Assembly: GCA_025929585.1 (NCBI GenBank)
Contig: JAICPY010000020.1
Location: 1-53,941, forward strand
Origin: Steroidobacter sp.
GTDB lineage: Bacteria > Pseudomonadota > Gammaproteobacteria > Steroidobacterales > Steroidobacteraceae
Direction: 5' to 3'
Length of the DNA: 53,941 nucleotides
In this document: positions 46,607-53,941 of the stretch, one piece after another
How the letters are laid out: each line of letters opens with the position of its first letter
Position numbering within the stretch: the first letter of the stretch is position 1
The notes under the pieces: generated by a model
The model's database searches: none
The model's input: only the letters and a program-made list of their open reading frames with translations
Told to the model about the DNA's origin: nothing
Program-made: the position numbers and the translations under genes

Positions 46607-48238
46607 TTAAGCCATATACGGTCGTTCGCGATACTCGAAGAAATCAAAATCGGCAGCGCACGCGGTGCCCGCGAGATCCTGACACGCCATGCCTACGAAT
46701 GCTCCGGTGAAATTCGGAAGACCCGGCGGACTCGCCTCATCCGACAAGATGCTCGCGTCGAACTGCTCGGGTAACCAGCACCACTGCCGATCTGCCACAC
46801 GGTAGGCAAAACGAAGCCTCTCGAAATCGACTTCGACCCTGAGCTCGATCGGCATGTTCTCTGGAACGGAAATAGGCGGCGTAAAAGCATCCGTTTGTGG
46901 CTGATCCGGAAGTGCGGACATGACGCGCAGATGCTTGCCTGCCGTGTCGTCTCTTGACACGTGCAAGTAGTGGAACTTTGCGCCGTTGTAGTAACACACT
47001 AAACCGGCTGCCTGCTGGTAGTGCGCGGGCTCGAATTCAATCCTCGTGCTTGCGCTATAACAATGCGATTGCTGACGGCGTGCAACGAGCGACTGTTTGA
47101 AAAGGCTGCCGATCGTTTCTCGACCGAAGAGTCGAAGGTGACTCGGCCGTGCGCTCAGACTGAATAGCTCATCCGGCCACGGTGAGCGCAGCCACTGAAA
47201 GTCGATTGGCAGCTCCGTGCCGTCGAAATCCGCACGAGTACTCGATGACGCAAATGGATGCGGCTTGAGACGTGGCGCTTGAACTTCCACGCTGGGCACG
47301 CCTTTGGCATCACCCGTGCGTAACCAACCGTCCTCGCCCCACACCATTCTCTGAATAGCAGTCTCTCGCCCCAAAGTACAACGTCCGCGATTCCGCAACG
47401 GACGACCGCAGAGAAAGACCGCATACGTCTCGCCATCCTGCGTTTCAACCAGGTCAGCGTGTCCGGCTCTTTGTAGCTCGACGTCCGGTCGCTGTCGCGA
47501 GCTCAAAATGTAGCTGTCCGGATGCAATTCATAGGGACCTTCGATGTGGCGCGATCGCGCCATTGTGACAGCGTGATTCCACGCAGTGCCGCCCTCTGCC
47601 GTGATCAGATAGTAATAGCCGTTGCGCTTGTAAACGTGCGGCGCTTCCGTCAATCCAAGCGAGGTGCCCTTGAAGATGAGTTTCCGTTCGCCGATGAGCT
47701 TACCTGCACGTGGCGAATACTCCTGCAGAACGATGCCAGCGAATCGATTCTGTCCAGGACGATGATCCCACAGCATGTTGAGCAGGTACTTGCGGCCGTC
47801 GTCGTCGTGAAACAACGAAGGATCGAAACCGCTGCTGTTCAGATAGATGGGGTCGGACCATTCACCGTCGATCGTGGGGCTCGTCACTAGATAATTGTGA
47901 AAGTCCCGAAGCGATGCGCCCGAGGCACCACCGACACTGGTGCGCCCATATCGCTTCACGTCGGTGTAGATCAGGTGAAAGAGTCCGTCCGCATGACTCA
48001 AACAAGGCGCCCAAACACCGCAGGAGTCCGGATCGCCGAGCATGTTGAGCTGGCTCGCGCGTCGTAACGGTCGCCTCAGCAAGCGCCAATGAACCAGATC
48101 GCGCGAGTGATGAATCTGCACACCTGGATACCACTCGAAAGTCGAGGTGGCAATGTAGTAGTCAGCGCCTACGCGCACGATCGAAGGATCGGGATTGAAC
48201 CCGCGCAGGATCGGGTTTTGAATTGTCGATGCATTCAT
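46607..48238 (-). CDS. GH43 beta-xylosidase-like glycoside hydrolase
   Basis: A 543-residue inverting glycosidase of family 43 that releases xylose (possibly arabinose) from xylo-oligosaccharides. The five-bladed propeller begins NPILRGFNPDPSI, with the general base Asp17; SSGFDPSLFHDDDGRKYLL holds the modulating Asp and TEAPHVYKRNGYYYL the general acid Glu. A C-terminal concanavalin-like domain (FEPAHYQQAAGLVCYYN and onward) is typical of XynB-type enzymes. There is no signal peptide, so it works in the cytoplasm on imported oligomers. It starts 16 bases after the MFS transporter stop, in the same operon. Confidence 0.93.
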   Translation of the reverse strand: MNASTIQNPILRGFNPDPSIVRVGADYYIATSTFEWYPGVQIHHSRDLVHWRLLRRPLRRASQLNMLGDPDSCGVWAPCLSHADGLFHLIYTDVKRYGRTSVGGASGASLRDFHNYLVTSPTIDGEWSDPIYLNSSGFDPSLFHDDDGRKYLLNMLWDHRPGQNRFAGIVLQEYSPRAGKLIGERKLIFKGTSLGLTEAPHVYKRNGYYYLITAEGGTAWNHAVTMARSRHIEGPYELHPDSYILSSRQRPDVELQRAGHADLVETQDGETYAVFLCGRPLRNRGRCTLGRETAIQRMVWGEDGWLRTGDAKGVPSVEVQAPRLKPHPFASSSTRADFDGTELPIDFQWLRSPWPDELFSLSARPSHLRLFGRETIGSLFKQSLVARRQQSHCYSASTRIEFEPAHYQQAAGLVCYYNGAKFHYLHVSRDDTAGKHLRVMSALPDQPQTDAFTPPISVPENMPIELRVEVDFERLRFAYRVADRQWCWLPEQFDASILSDEASPPGLPNFTGAFVGMACQDLAGTACAADFDFFEYRERPYMA

Positions 48239-48254
48239 GGAGAGGTTTGTAAAC

Positions 48255-49535
48255 TCAAACAGGGACAGTCGCAGTTTGTAGCCCGGAGGTCGTTCGCTCG
48301 CGGACCAGAGTCCACAGCACTACCGCACCCACCAAGTCGAGCAAACCGAGCGCGATGAAGAACGGATCGTAGCCGACGGTCGCAACCCAGGTGCCCAACA
48401 GAAAAGTGAAGATGGCGACACCTAAGTTGCCGCAGGTCCCCGCCAGGCCCGCCACCGTCGCGACTTCATTGTGACGGAATAGATCGGCGGACATCGTGAT
48501 CACAGTGACCGATAGTGTCTGATGCGCAAAACCACCCAAACATAGTAAAGCAATCGCAGAGTACGCACTGTCCACATAACCCACGAACATCATCGGCGTC
48601 ATGAGTAGCGCGCCAACGGTAAATGCACCGCGGCGCGCGTTGATCAGTCCGATACCGCGCTTTTGCAACCAGAGCACAAGAAAAGGACCGAACATACTTC
48701 CCGCATCCGCAGCCAGAAACGGTAGCCAAGCAAACATGGCGATCTGCTTCAAATCAAAACCGCGCGTCATCGTGAGGTAGAGCGGGACCCATAACGCGAG
48801 CGTGCCCCACGTCGGGTCCGCAAGAAAACGCGGGATCGCAATACCCCAGAAATTTCTCTGCTTCAAAACTTTCTTCATCGAAGGTCGCGTACCGTCGGAG
48901 ATTAGGTGAGCCTCCTTTCCTTCCGCGATCTTGGTGCGTTCGGCCTCGGATAGCGCCGGGTGCCGCTCCGGCGAATGAAAGAACACCAGCCATAACACGA
49001 CGAAGATAACGCCCAGGGCACCTGCGATGACGAATGCCATGCGCCAGTTGTAAATCAGAATCGCAAATGCAATTAGCGGTGCTGCAACCATCGAGCCGAC
49101 AGAGGCGCCCACGTTGTAGATACCACCGGCCAAGCCGCGTTCCTTCGCAGGAAACCATTCGGAAGCCAGCTTCATCCCGGATGGGTGCGCCGAGGATTCC
49201 GCAAATCCCATCAGCCCTCGCAGAAAGGCAAAGGCTTGCCAGTTGTTCGCCAGCCCGTGCGCCATCGTGATCACCGACCATCCGGCTGCGAAGATCGCAA
49301 ATCCAATCTTCAGTCCGACGATATCCAGTATGTATCCGCAGATCGGAGACATCATGAGTCCGACCTGAAAGACGGTGGTGATCCAGCCGTACTGTTCGGT
49401 GGTGACGCCTACATCTTTGGTAATGGTAGGCGCGGCGACGCTTAGTGCGGCGCGTGTTAGATAGTTCAGGATGGTGCCAATCATGAACAGGCCGACCATC
49501 CACCATCGAAGTCCAGCGATCGGTTGTTTGATCAT
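48255..49535 (-). CDS. MFS transporter, ACS family (hexuronate-type)
   Basis: A 426-residue major facilitator with 12 predicted membrane helices. It opens RWWMVGLFMIGTILNYLTRAALSVAAPTI and carries the family loop 2-3 motif (GYILDIVGLKIGFAI) and the GFAESSAHPSGMKLASEWFP stretch of anion:cation symporters such as ExuT. Relatives import hexuronates or related sugar acids. The downstream GH43 gene and the nearby glucuronoyl esterase make glucuronate or an aldouronic acid from xylan an attractive cargo, but this is inference. It belongs to the minus-strand operon SDR, DUF1287, MFS, GH43. Confidence 0.88.
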   Translation of the reverse strand: MIKQPIAGLRWWMVGLFMIGTILNYLTRAALSVAAPTITKDVGVTTEQYGWITTVFQVGLMMSPICGYILDIVGLKIGFAIFAAGWSVITMAHGLANNWQAFAFLRGLMGFAESSAHPSGMKLASEWFPAKERGLAGGIYNVGASVGSMVAAPLIAFAILIYNWRMAFVIAGALGVIFVVLWLVFFHSPERHPALSEAERTKIAEGKEAHLISDGTRPSMKKVLKQRNFWGIAIPRFLADPTWGTLALWVPLYLTMTRGFDLKQIAMFAWLPFLAADAGSMFGPFLVLWLQKRGIGLINARRGAFTVGALLMTPMMFVGYVDSAYSAIALLCLGGFAHQTLSVTVITMSADLFRHNEVATVAGLAGTCGNLGVAIFTFLLGTWVATVGYDPFFIALGLLDLVGAVVLWTLVRERTTSGLQTATVPV

Positions 49536-49663
49536 GCGAAGCCCGGCTTTGTTCTCGTTATTGGCCTACGCAACAGGCTATAGGTTGTGAAGCGTAAGCA
49601 GTACGGCTTTTGCGTTTCTCGACAACTCGACTCAAGGTGCGCAGGTGACCTTGACCAACCACG

Positions 49664-50290
49664 TCATTCCACGCTCGCACCGGCCCCGACCTCCTCACGA
49701 CATCGGATCGGTGTCTCCGGTATATACCGATAGTGCCCGGTGATCTCGAAGCTAAACAGAATGTCCTCCTCGCGAGCGCCTGCACCGATGTTGTGAATGA
49801 CGAGAGGCACACCTGAGGGAGCGTAGCCGTCCGCAACGATGCCGATGTGCGGCACACCTGAGTTGAGCCGCCACGTGACGAGGTCGCCGGGCTTGTAAAT
49901 CGACGGATCGGAGGTCGTGGAAAGTTTCTGACCGTGACGCGCGAAGTACGTCGCTAGATTCGGTACCCGCCGATGATCGATGTTCGTATCCGGTCGAGTA
50001 AGGCCCCAGAGTTTCGGATACTTCGGCCAAGCCCCCTTCATGTCTTCATGCACGAGACGCTGCAGATCGATGCCGAAGGCACGATACGTACGCACGACCA
50101 CGTCGGTGCACACACCTCGCTCGCGTGGTACATCGCCGTTCGGATATGGAAGGCGACGATACGCTGGATCATAAAGCGTCGTGACTCCGATCTGTTCCCG
50201 CGCGGCTTGTACCAGACAGATTCCTGGCTCGTCAGCAAAGCTCGAAGCAGAGATCATCAGAGCTGCTGCCACGATCAAAGCCCTTATCAT
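49664..50290 (-). CDS. Exported DUF1287 protein
   Basis: A 208-residue protein of the DUF1287 family, recognised by RERGVCTDVVVRTYRAFGIDLQ, NIDHRRVPNLATYFARHG and KPGDLVTWRL followed by PHIGIVAD and VIHNIGAGA. The Cys in GVCTDV and the His in PHIGIV recall the NlpC/P60-like cysteine peptidase fold, so a cell-wall or amide-cleaving role has been suspected, but the function is unknown. I use the ATG at 50290, which begins a good signal peptide (MIRALIVAAALMISASSFA); the longer frame to 50335 would overlap the SDR stop codon. Confidence 0.88.
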   Translation of the reverse strand: MIRALIVAAALMISASSFADEPGICLVQAAREQIGVTTLYDPAYRRLPYPNGDVPRERGVCTDVVVRTYRAFGIDLQRLVHEDMKGAWPKYPKLWGLTRPDTNIDHRRVPNLATYFARHGQKLSTTSDPSIYKPGDLVTWRLNSGVPHIGIVADGYAPSGVPLVIHNIGAGAREEDILFSFEITGHYRYIPETPIRCREEVGAGASVE

Positions 50291-50334
50291 CAAACGACGT
50301 GCGCCGTTCAGCACGATCCATTCATCCGCGACCA

Positions 50335-51093
50335 TCAGTACGGCCAGTTCGCGACCGTAAAGGCTCCACCGTCCACGTACAGCGTCTGTCCCGATACAAA
50401 ATCCGAGCGCTCATCCGCGAAGAACAACACTGCGTGTGCGACGTCATCCGGCGTACCGACACGCCGCATCGGTGTGACCCGTGACCATGTCTGTGCATAG
50501 TTAGGCGCCTCTGCACGAGTTCGATCCGTCTCGATTGGACCAGGTGCGACGCAGTTGACGTTGATGCCATAGGGCCCAAGCTCCACTGCCGACACCTTGG
50601 TGAACTGTTCGATACCGCCTTTGGACGCCGTGTAGTCGACCAAGTTCGGAAACGGCACCTTGTTGCAGGCGGAGCCGATATTGATGATCGTGCCGCGGCG
50701 GCTCGCAGCAATCATTCGTTGCGCAGCAACCTGAGTGTTGAGGAAACATCCTTTTAGATTCGTGCGAATGACTCGATCCCAATCGCTTTCTTCGAGATCC
50801 AACAATGAGCTCCAAGTCTGCACACCCGCATTATTGATCAGTAAGGTCGCGCACCTGCCGAAATGCTGTTCGACACCTTGGTAGAAGCGCTCAACGTCAG
50901 CCTTGATTCCAGCGTCGGCGCGCGCGCTGAAGACGTTCCGCCCGACCTGCCTGACTGCTTCTTCCAGGCTACGAACGGGAGCTTCGTCGCTAATGTAGCT
51001 AAACGCGATATCCCAGCCGGTCCGCGCGAGCGCCAGCGCCGTCGTGCGGCCTAAACCCTGATCGCCGCCCGTCACTACGGCAATATTCGCCAT
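50335..51093 (-). CDS. Short-chain dehydrogenase/reductase
   Basis: A 252-residue classical SDR using NAD(P). The cofactor motif is TGGDQGLG (8-15), the structural motif NNAG (87-90), and the catalytic residues are Ser141, Tyr154 and Lys158, at normal spacing. The C-terminal part (GINVNCVAPGPIETDRT; GQTLYVDGG) matches 3-oxoacyl-ACP reductase or sugar dehydrogenase relatives. It heads the operon ahead of DUF1287, the hexuronate-type transporter and the xylosidase, so a sugar or sugar-acid substrate is plausible. The sequence alone does not settle it. Confidence 0.9.
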   Translation of the reverse strand: MANIAVVTGGDQGLGRTTALALARTGWDIAFSYISDEAPVRSLEEAVRQVGRNVFSARADAGIKADVERFYQGVEQHFGRCATLLINNAGVQTWSSLLDLEESDWDRVIRTNLKGCFLNTQVAAQRMIAASRRGTIINIGSACNKVPFPNLVDYTASKGGIEQFTKVSAVELGPYGINVNCVAPGPIETDRTRAEAPNYAQTWSRVTPMRRVGTPDDVAHAVLFFADERSDFVSGQTLYVDGGAFTVANWPY

Positions 51094-51209
51094 CCCGACT
51101 CCCCTCTTTAATTGTTGTCCAGATGGCAGCAGTCTATCCCAAGCATATCAACGCGGCCGCATGCGGTGAGCTCGCACGCGGCCCTGAATTGTGACGAACC
51201 GGTGGGGAC

Positions 51210-51683
51210 CTATTCGAAGAACGCGTCGCGTGGCAGTGCATCCCGAATCGCGTCTTCGCCATGCTGTCCTAGATCCTTCGGGATCTCGCCGGCAATGACG
51301 CCTCTGCATGTATCCGGCAACTGTTGTCTGAGAAGCCCGAGCATCCGCGGCCCGGCGACGATCACCAGCCGATCGAACTCGTGTTTGATGCGGTCATTGT
51401 CGATCCGCTGGGCAACCTCCTTCGCGAACAACGTCAACTCGTGCCGCTCGGTACTGCGCTCGCCATCAACGCCGTGGTGATGTCCTGCTTGTACTCCCGC
51501 TCCATGTCGTACACCGTTGGTGCCGCCGAACCGTCGTCCCGCGCGATCGGTTTCCAAATCGATATCCTTCATGCCGCCGACCGGATTCTCGATGATTCCG
51601 CGAGCGGCCAACGGCGCGCCATATTTGTACGCATCGAAGAAACTCGCATGACGTTCATCAGCCACCACGACTCTTACGTTCAT
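51210..51683 (-). CDS. Host attachment family protein
   Basis: A 157-residue member of the host-attachment (AtsA-like) family: VRVVVADERHASFFDAY at the start, then a His-rich segment (GAGVQAGHHHGVDGERS), and FDRLVIVAGPRMLGLLRQQLP with ISAEIPKDL-type AGEIPKDLGQHG at the end. The family name comes from Agrobacterium attachment; the fold is now related to archaeo-eukaryotic release-factor-like domains, and the actual activity is unknown. I chose the ATG at 51683, where homology begins; eight further residues are possible upstream. Confidence 0.85.
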   Translation of the reverse strand: MNVRVVVADERHASFFDAYKYGAPLAARGIIENPVGGMKDIDLETDRAGRRFGGTNGVRHGAGVQAGHHHGVDGERSTERHELTLFAKEVAQRIDNDRIKHEFDRLVIVAGPRMLGLLRQQLPDTCRGVIAGEIPKDLGQHGEDAIRDALPRDAFFE

Positions 51684-51848
51684 AGCTTTCTCCGTAAAGA
51701 TTGCCAATCCACCTGATCAGGATCCCTCGAAAGAACGCCTCTGACACCGAAAGGTTCTCTCCAGCGACGCCGTGGACAGATCGGCCACAGCCCTTTCAGG
51801 GTATCGCTGAGCTATGATGATCGCTCGTTACGCCAACGATCCGAAGCC

Positions 51849-52268
51849 ATGGTCGAACCGCAAGAGCTTACGAGGGCGCGCAGCCTGCTGGCTCGCGCGG
51901 AAATGAACTTTGACGCGCAACGAGCTCTGGATGATCTCGAGACGGCCTTGGCCCTGTTGCAGGAAGTCATCGACGGACCCGACGCCGGCCTCGGCCAACT
52001 CGCCCGCAACCTCGGCGCGACGTATGCAAACAAGGTTCACGATTCGGTGCGCGCATCGTTGAGAGACGCACACGTACCTGAGCCGCGTCTTGAACATCTA
52101 TTTAATCTAGTGCGCGCTTTCGATGGCAGCGAGCTCAATGTACCGAGCGATTCTCGAGATTTGAAAATCGTTTTGGCTCGCCGCCTAATCGAGCTTTATC
52201 TCGAAGGATATAGCCCCGAACGCAAAGAGGAAGCGGTACAAGAATTGCTGAAGATCGCGCGTTCTTGA
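51849..52268 (+). CDS. Hypothetical protein (139 residues), mostly helical
   Basis: I do not recognise a family. The protein is predicted to be almost wholly alpha-helical (ARSLLARAEMNF, QRALDDLETALALLQEVI, LGATYANKVHDSVRASL, KIVLARRLIELYLEG, RKEEAVQELLKIARS), with no signal or membrane segment. It may be a small cytoplasmic scaffold. The ATG lies close to the left end of the frame, and no strong Shine-Dalgarno sequence is visible. It diverges from the host-attachment gene. Confidence 0.65.
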   Translation: MVEPQELTRARSLLARAEMNFDAQRALDDLETALALLQEVIDGPDAGLGQLARNLGATYANKVHDSVRASLRDAHVPEPRLEHLFNLVRAFDGSELNVPSDSRDLKIVLARRLIELYLEGYSPERKEEAVQELLKIARS

Positions 52269-52720
52269 TGTTTCGCGCAGCGCTTCTCGAGATGCCCCAA
52301 AAGCTATCTTATCTATTCGTTTGACTATCCAACACGCAATTTATCTGCGCTGTTGACACGACAACGACGAAATAAGAGTAAGCGTAACCGGCAAACGGAA
52401 AGATAGGCAAACCGCACGCCGCGATAGGTAAAACGGTGGGTTTCGGCGGGCTCAAAACCCCGAAAATTCGTATAATTATTGGAACTTTTGTCGGCAAACG
52501 CCGGACAGACGGACCCTGCAAATGTAGTCATTTTTACCGTGGAGCATCGGAGACAGTTTGCGAGGTTTTTGATTCACCTCTACTTTTCCCCGCGGCTGGA
52601 GGGTTCGACCCCCAGCCAAAAGCAACGCCCGAACGCCCTGAGCAGTTCCAACGACAAGCACAGGACGTTTCGGCCTTTCAGCGGCTGACCCTCGGGTCAG
52701 CATTATCGGGGAAACAATTC
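52269..52720 (+). promoter_or_regulatory. Long leader of the secreted glycosidase-like gene
   Basis: 452 bases without a convincing gene. Three GGCAAAC words occur (about 52389, 52406, 52491), two of them in a purine-rich stretch with GATAGG repeats. A TATAAT stands at 52471-52476 without a good -35. Two strong hairpins follow: GGCTGG and onward/CCCCCAGCC near 52594-52617 and a perfect GCTGACCC/GGGTCAGC at 52684-52701, 19 bases before the start. A structured leader is plausible. Confidence 0.4.
52684..52701 (+). promoter_or_regulatory. Perfect hairpin just upstream of the start codon
   Basis: GCTGACCC (52684-52691) and GGGTCAGC (52694-52701), with a two-base centre, end 19 bases before the ATG at 52721. 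The hairpin could protect the transcript or limit ribosome access. Confidence 0.6.
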
Positions 52721-53626
52721 ATGATTCGCAAACTTGCACTCGGTGCAGCGTGCTCCCTTTTTGTGTCGCTTTCCATGGGCACGAGCACTGCTTCGGCGGC
52801 GGCCAACCCACTCGGAGTCGCATTCAAGTCAACCACCAACGCTCACCTGTACGGCAAGCCTACGGGCATGCTCATTACCGGGCGATGTAATGCCACGAGC
52901 AGCGTGTTCACGACTGCCCGAAAGAAAGGCGCCGAGGTATTGCAGTACCTAGCACCGATGGAGCGTCCTGACCGCGCGGCATGTGCTGCCGACGCAAAGT
53001 TCTACATGAACAATGTGAACTCGGTTCCTCTGTGGCCCTTCCCGAAGTACGGCCAGCGAATCAAATATCCGAACTCCCGCATGACAGATATGCGTCCGGG
53101 TTCGAAGTGGATCCTGCACGTGGTCGCGCAGGTCGAGAAGATGATGCGCGAACGAAAAGTCGATGGCGTGTTCCTCGATTCCATCGGCGCGCGTCCCTGG
53201 GGCAAGTTGGCCGAGTGGGAACGCTGGTCCACTGCTGAAAAGAACGCCTGGACCGCGGGCAACGTGGATCTCGTCAAGCGCCTAGACGCCAAGCGCAGAG
53301 CCATCAACCCATACTTCATCATCGTGAACAACAACGTTTGGGATCGCGGTGACGGCAATAAGGTCGGCCTCGGTGGCGAAAAATACGTCGATGGCATCAT
53401 GCTCGAGCATCCGAAGCTCGGTTCGGCTTGGCACAAGAAGTATGTGAACAAGAAGTTCGGCAACCTCGGCCAACGCCGTGTTCTGGTGATCGCAAATAGC
53501 AAGTACGAGGCGCAGCAGTGGGCGAAGGTCCCGGGTGTCACGCACGTATCAGGTCAGACAACCGCGCAGTACAAGTTCCCCTTGGCGCCGCCGGTCTCCT
53601 TCCGCTACCTGGGTGATCGCAACTAA
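52721..53626 (+). CDS. Secreted glycoside-hydrolase-like TIM-barrel protein
   Basis: A 301-residue exported protein with signal peptide LALGAACSLFVSLSMGTSTASA. The mature part reads as a (beta/alpha)8 barrel of the kind seen in GH114 and related putative glycosidases: VLQYLAPMERP, a DGVFLDSIG strand end (probable catalytic Asp), YFIIVNNNVWD and VDGIMLEHP (probable Glu). The GxFLD and GIMLEH pair suggests a retaining-type active site, but no tested member of this exact type comes to mind. The ATG at 52721 is chosen for its signal peptide, with GGGGAAA upstream; the open frame extends to 52436 through the leader. A strong hairpin follows the stop. Confidence 0.7.
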   Translation: MIRKLALGAACSLFVSLSMGTSTASAAANPLGVAFKSTTNAHLYGKPTGMLITGRCNATSSVFTTARKKGAEVLQYLAPMERPDRAACAADAKFYMNNVNSVPLWPFPKYGQRIKYPNSRMTDMRPGSKWILHVVAQVEKMMRERKVDGVFLDSIGARPWGKLAEWERWSTAEKNAWTAGNVDLVKRLDAKRRAINPYFIIVNNNVWDRGDGNKVGLGGEKYVDGIMLEHPKLGSAWHKKYVNKKFGNLGQRRVLVIANSKYEAQQWAKVPGVTHVSGQTTAQYKFPLAPPVSFRYLGDRN

Positions 53627-53653
53627 CTAGTTGCTCTATCCCGTGTTATCACA

Positions 53654-53680
53654 GGCCGCGGGGCGCAATGCCCCGCGGCC
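53654..53680. terminator. Strong GC hairpin after the glycosidase-like gene
   Basis: Perfect eleven-base arms GGCCGCGGGGC and GCCCCGCGGCC around GCAAT, 28 bases past the stop at a junction with the convergent tRNA genes. No T run follows, so termination would be of the stem-only or factor-assisted kind. Confidence 0.6.
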
Positions 53681-53719
53681 GCGGATCGAACCGCAAGATC
53701 AAGAACACACGTTGAGAGA

Positions 53720-53795
53720 TGGCGCCCCCGGCCGGAGTTGAACCGACGACCTACCGCTTAGGAGGCGGTCGCTCTATCCACTGAGCTACGGGGGC
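53720..53795 (-). tRNA. tRNA-Arg (CCT)
   Basis: A complete cloverleaf on the minus strand: acceptor GCCCCCG/CGGGGGC, D-arm AGCTCAGTGGATAGAGC, anticodon stem ACCGC/GCGGT with loop CTCCTAA (anticodon CCT), T-arm loop TTCAACT, discriminator G and an encoded CCA at 53720-53722. It reads the AGG codon, rare in a genome of this composition. Confidence 0.95.
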
Positions 53796-53806
53796 GGGAA
53801 GAAGGA

Positions 53807-53884
53807 AGCGGTTGGCGATTAGCGGTTAGTTCAGAACGGGCAGAAGCTCAATACTAACCGCTAACCGCTAACCGCTAACCGCTC
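53807..53884. repeat. Inverted repeat with GCGGTTA-type arms between tRNA genes
   Basis: The left arm at 53807-53829 (AGCGGTTGGCGATTAGCGG and onward) pairs with the right arm at 53853-53884, four tandem copies of CTAACCG. TTCAGAACGGGCAGAAGC lies between them. The words are the same as in the hairpin at 46205-46250, seven kilobases away. Confidence 0.88.
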
Positions 53885-53895
53885 AACTCTGAAGT

Positions 53896-53941
53896 TGGTG
53901 GAGCCGAGGAGGATCGAACTCCTGACCTTCTCATTGCGAAC
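53896..53941 (-). tRNA. tRNA-Ala (probably CGC), 3' part only
   Basis: The window cuts this gene in the anticodon arm. What remains, on the minus strand, is loop TTCGCAA (anticodon CGC), a variable loop, T-arm AGGAG-TTCGATC-CTCCT, acceptor strand CGGCTCC with U at position 70 (giving the G3-U70 mark of alanine tRNA), A73 and encoded CCA at 53896-53898. Confidence 0.8.

Noticed and set aside
50291-50335. Longer start for the DUF1287 protein
   Set aside because: It would put 15 polar residues before the signal peptide and overlap the SDR stop.
52384-52450. c-di-GMP riboswitch
   Set aside because: GGCAAACC is present but the second conserved block and the tetraloop-receptor pairing are not; kept only as a finding of a possible leader.
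52471-52476. TATAAT as a defined promoter
   Set aside because: No acceptable -35 hexamer at 16-18 bases upstream; not called as a promoter.

Overview
The window looks like chromosomal DNA of a moderately GC-rich, soil-type Gammaproteobacterium, probably a relative of Steroidobacter (Steroidobacteraceae/Nevskiales). This placement rests on protein style only: a YbiT with very high similarity to the enterobacterial protein as I remember it, a TonB-dependent receptor beside plant-polysaccharide enzymes, a form IC RuBisCO operon, paired acyl-CoA dehydrogenases and DUF763. No rRNA or other taxonomic marker is present. Two tRNA genes lie at the right edge. I see no transposase, prophage, CRISPR array or plasmid gene.

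Layout. 1-2.9 kb: end of an exopolysaccharide locus (a P-loop, thymidylate-kinase-like protein running off the left edge and an undecaprenyl-phosphate sugar phosphotransferase). 3.2-8.5 kb: an acyl catabolism unit, with an acyl-CoA ligase and IclR regulator divergent from two acyl-CoA dehydrogenases that resemble the large and small subunits of a heteromeric enzyme. 8.9-15.9 kb: housekeeping and unknowns (DUF763, two tiny basic proteins, CsbD, a Shewanella-like phosphatase, YbiT, a PQQ aldose dehydrogenase). 16.4-23.0 kb: cbbR divergent from a tightly packed cbbL-S-X-F-P-Z operon, a red-type (form IC) Calvin-cycle module with its own activase, FBPase, phosphoribulokinase and phosphoglycolate phosphatase. 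23.9-32.8 kb: amine oxidase, PfpI-type protein, alpha/beta hydrolase, an RND efflux pump with its lipoprotein adaptor, and a CBS protein. 33.1-35.6 kb: an unrecognised lipoprotein / outer-membrane-barrel pair. 35.6-51.1 kb: carbohydrate use (six-hairpin glycosidase, GH13 amylase, TonB receptor, CE15 glucuronoyl esterase, GH43 xylosidase, ACS-type MFS transporter, SDR), best read as uptake and trimming of glucuronoxylan fragments. 51.2-53.9 kb: host-attachment-like protein, unknowns, a secreted glycosidase-like protein with a long leader, and tRNA-Arg and tRNA-Ala.

The most unusual content is not a gene. At least ten intergenic sites hold inverted repeats whose arms are built from short tandem words of 6-9 bp. 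The word differs from site to site (CTATCCC, GTGTAGA, GTGACGG, TTGACGG, GTGATGA, GGGGTAG, GCGGTTA, GCAGMGGCG), but the layout is the same and most have a CAGAA-type motif just inside the left arm. They fill nearly every convergent gene junction with room for one. They look like one family of elements with interchangeable arms, and I know of no name for them. A separate 116-bp inverted-repeat element (23261-23376) resembles a MITE or REP-type sequence.

All calls come from reading the sequence and from remembered family features; no database search was run.
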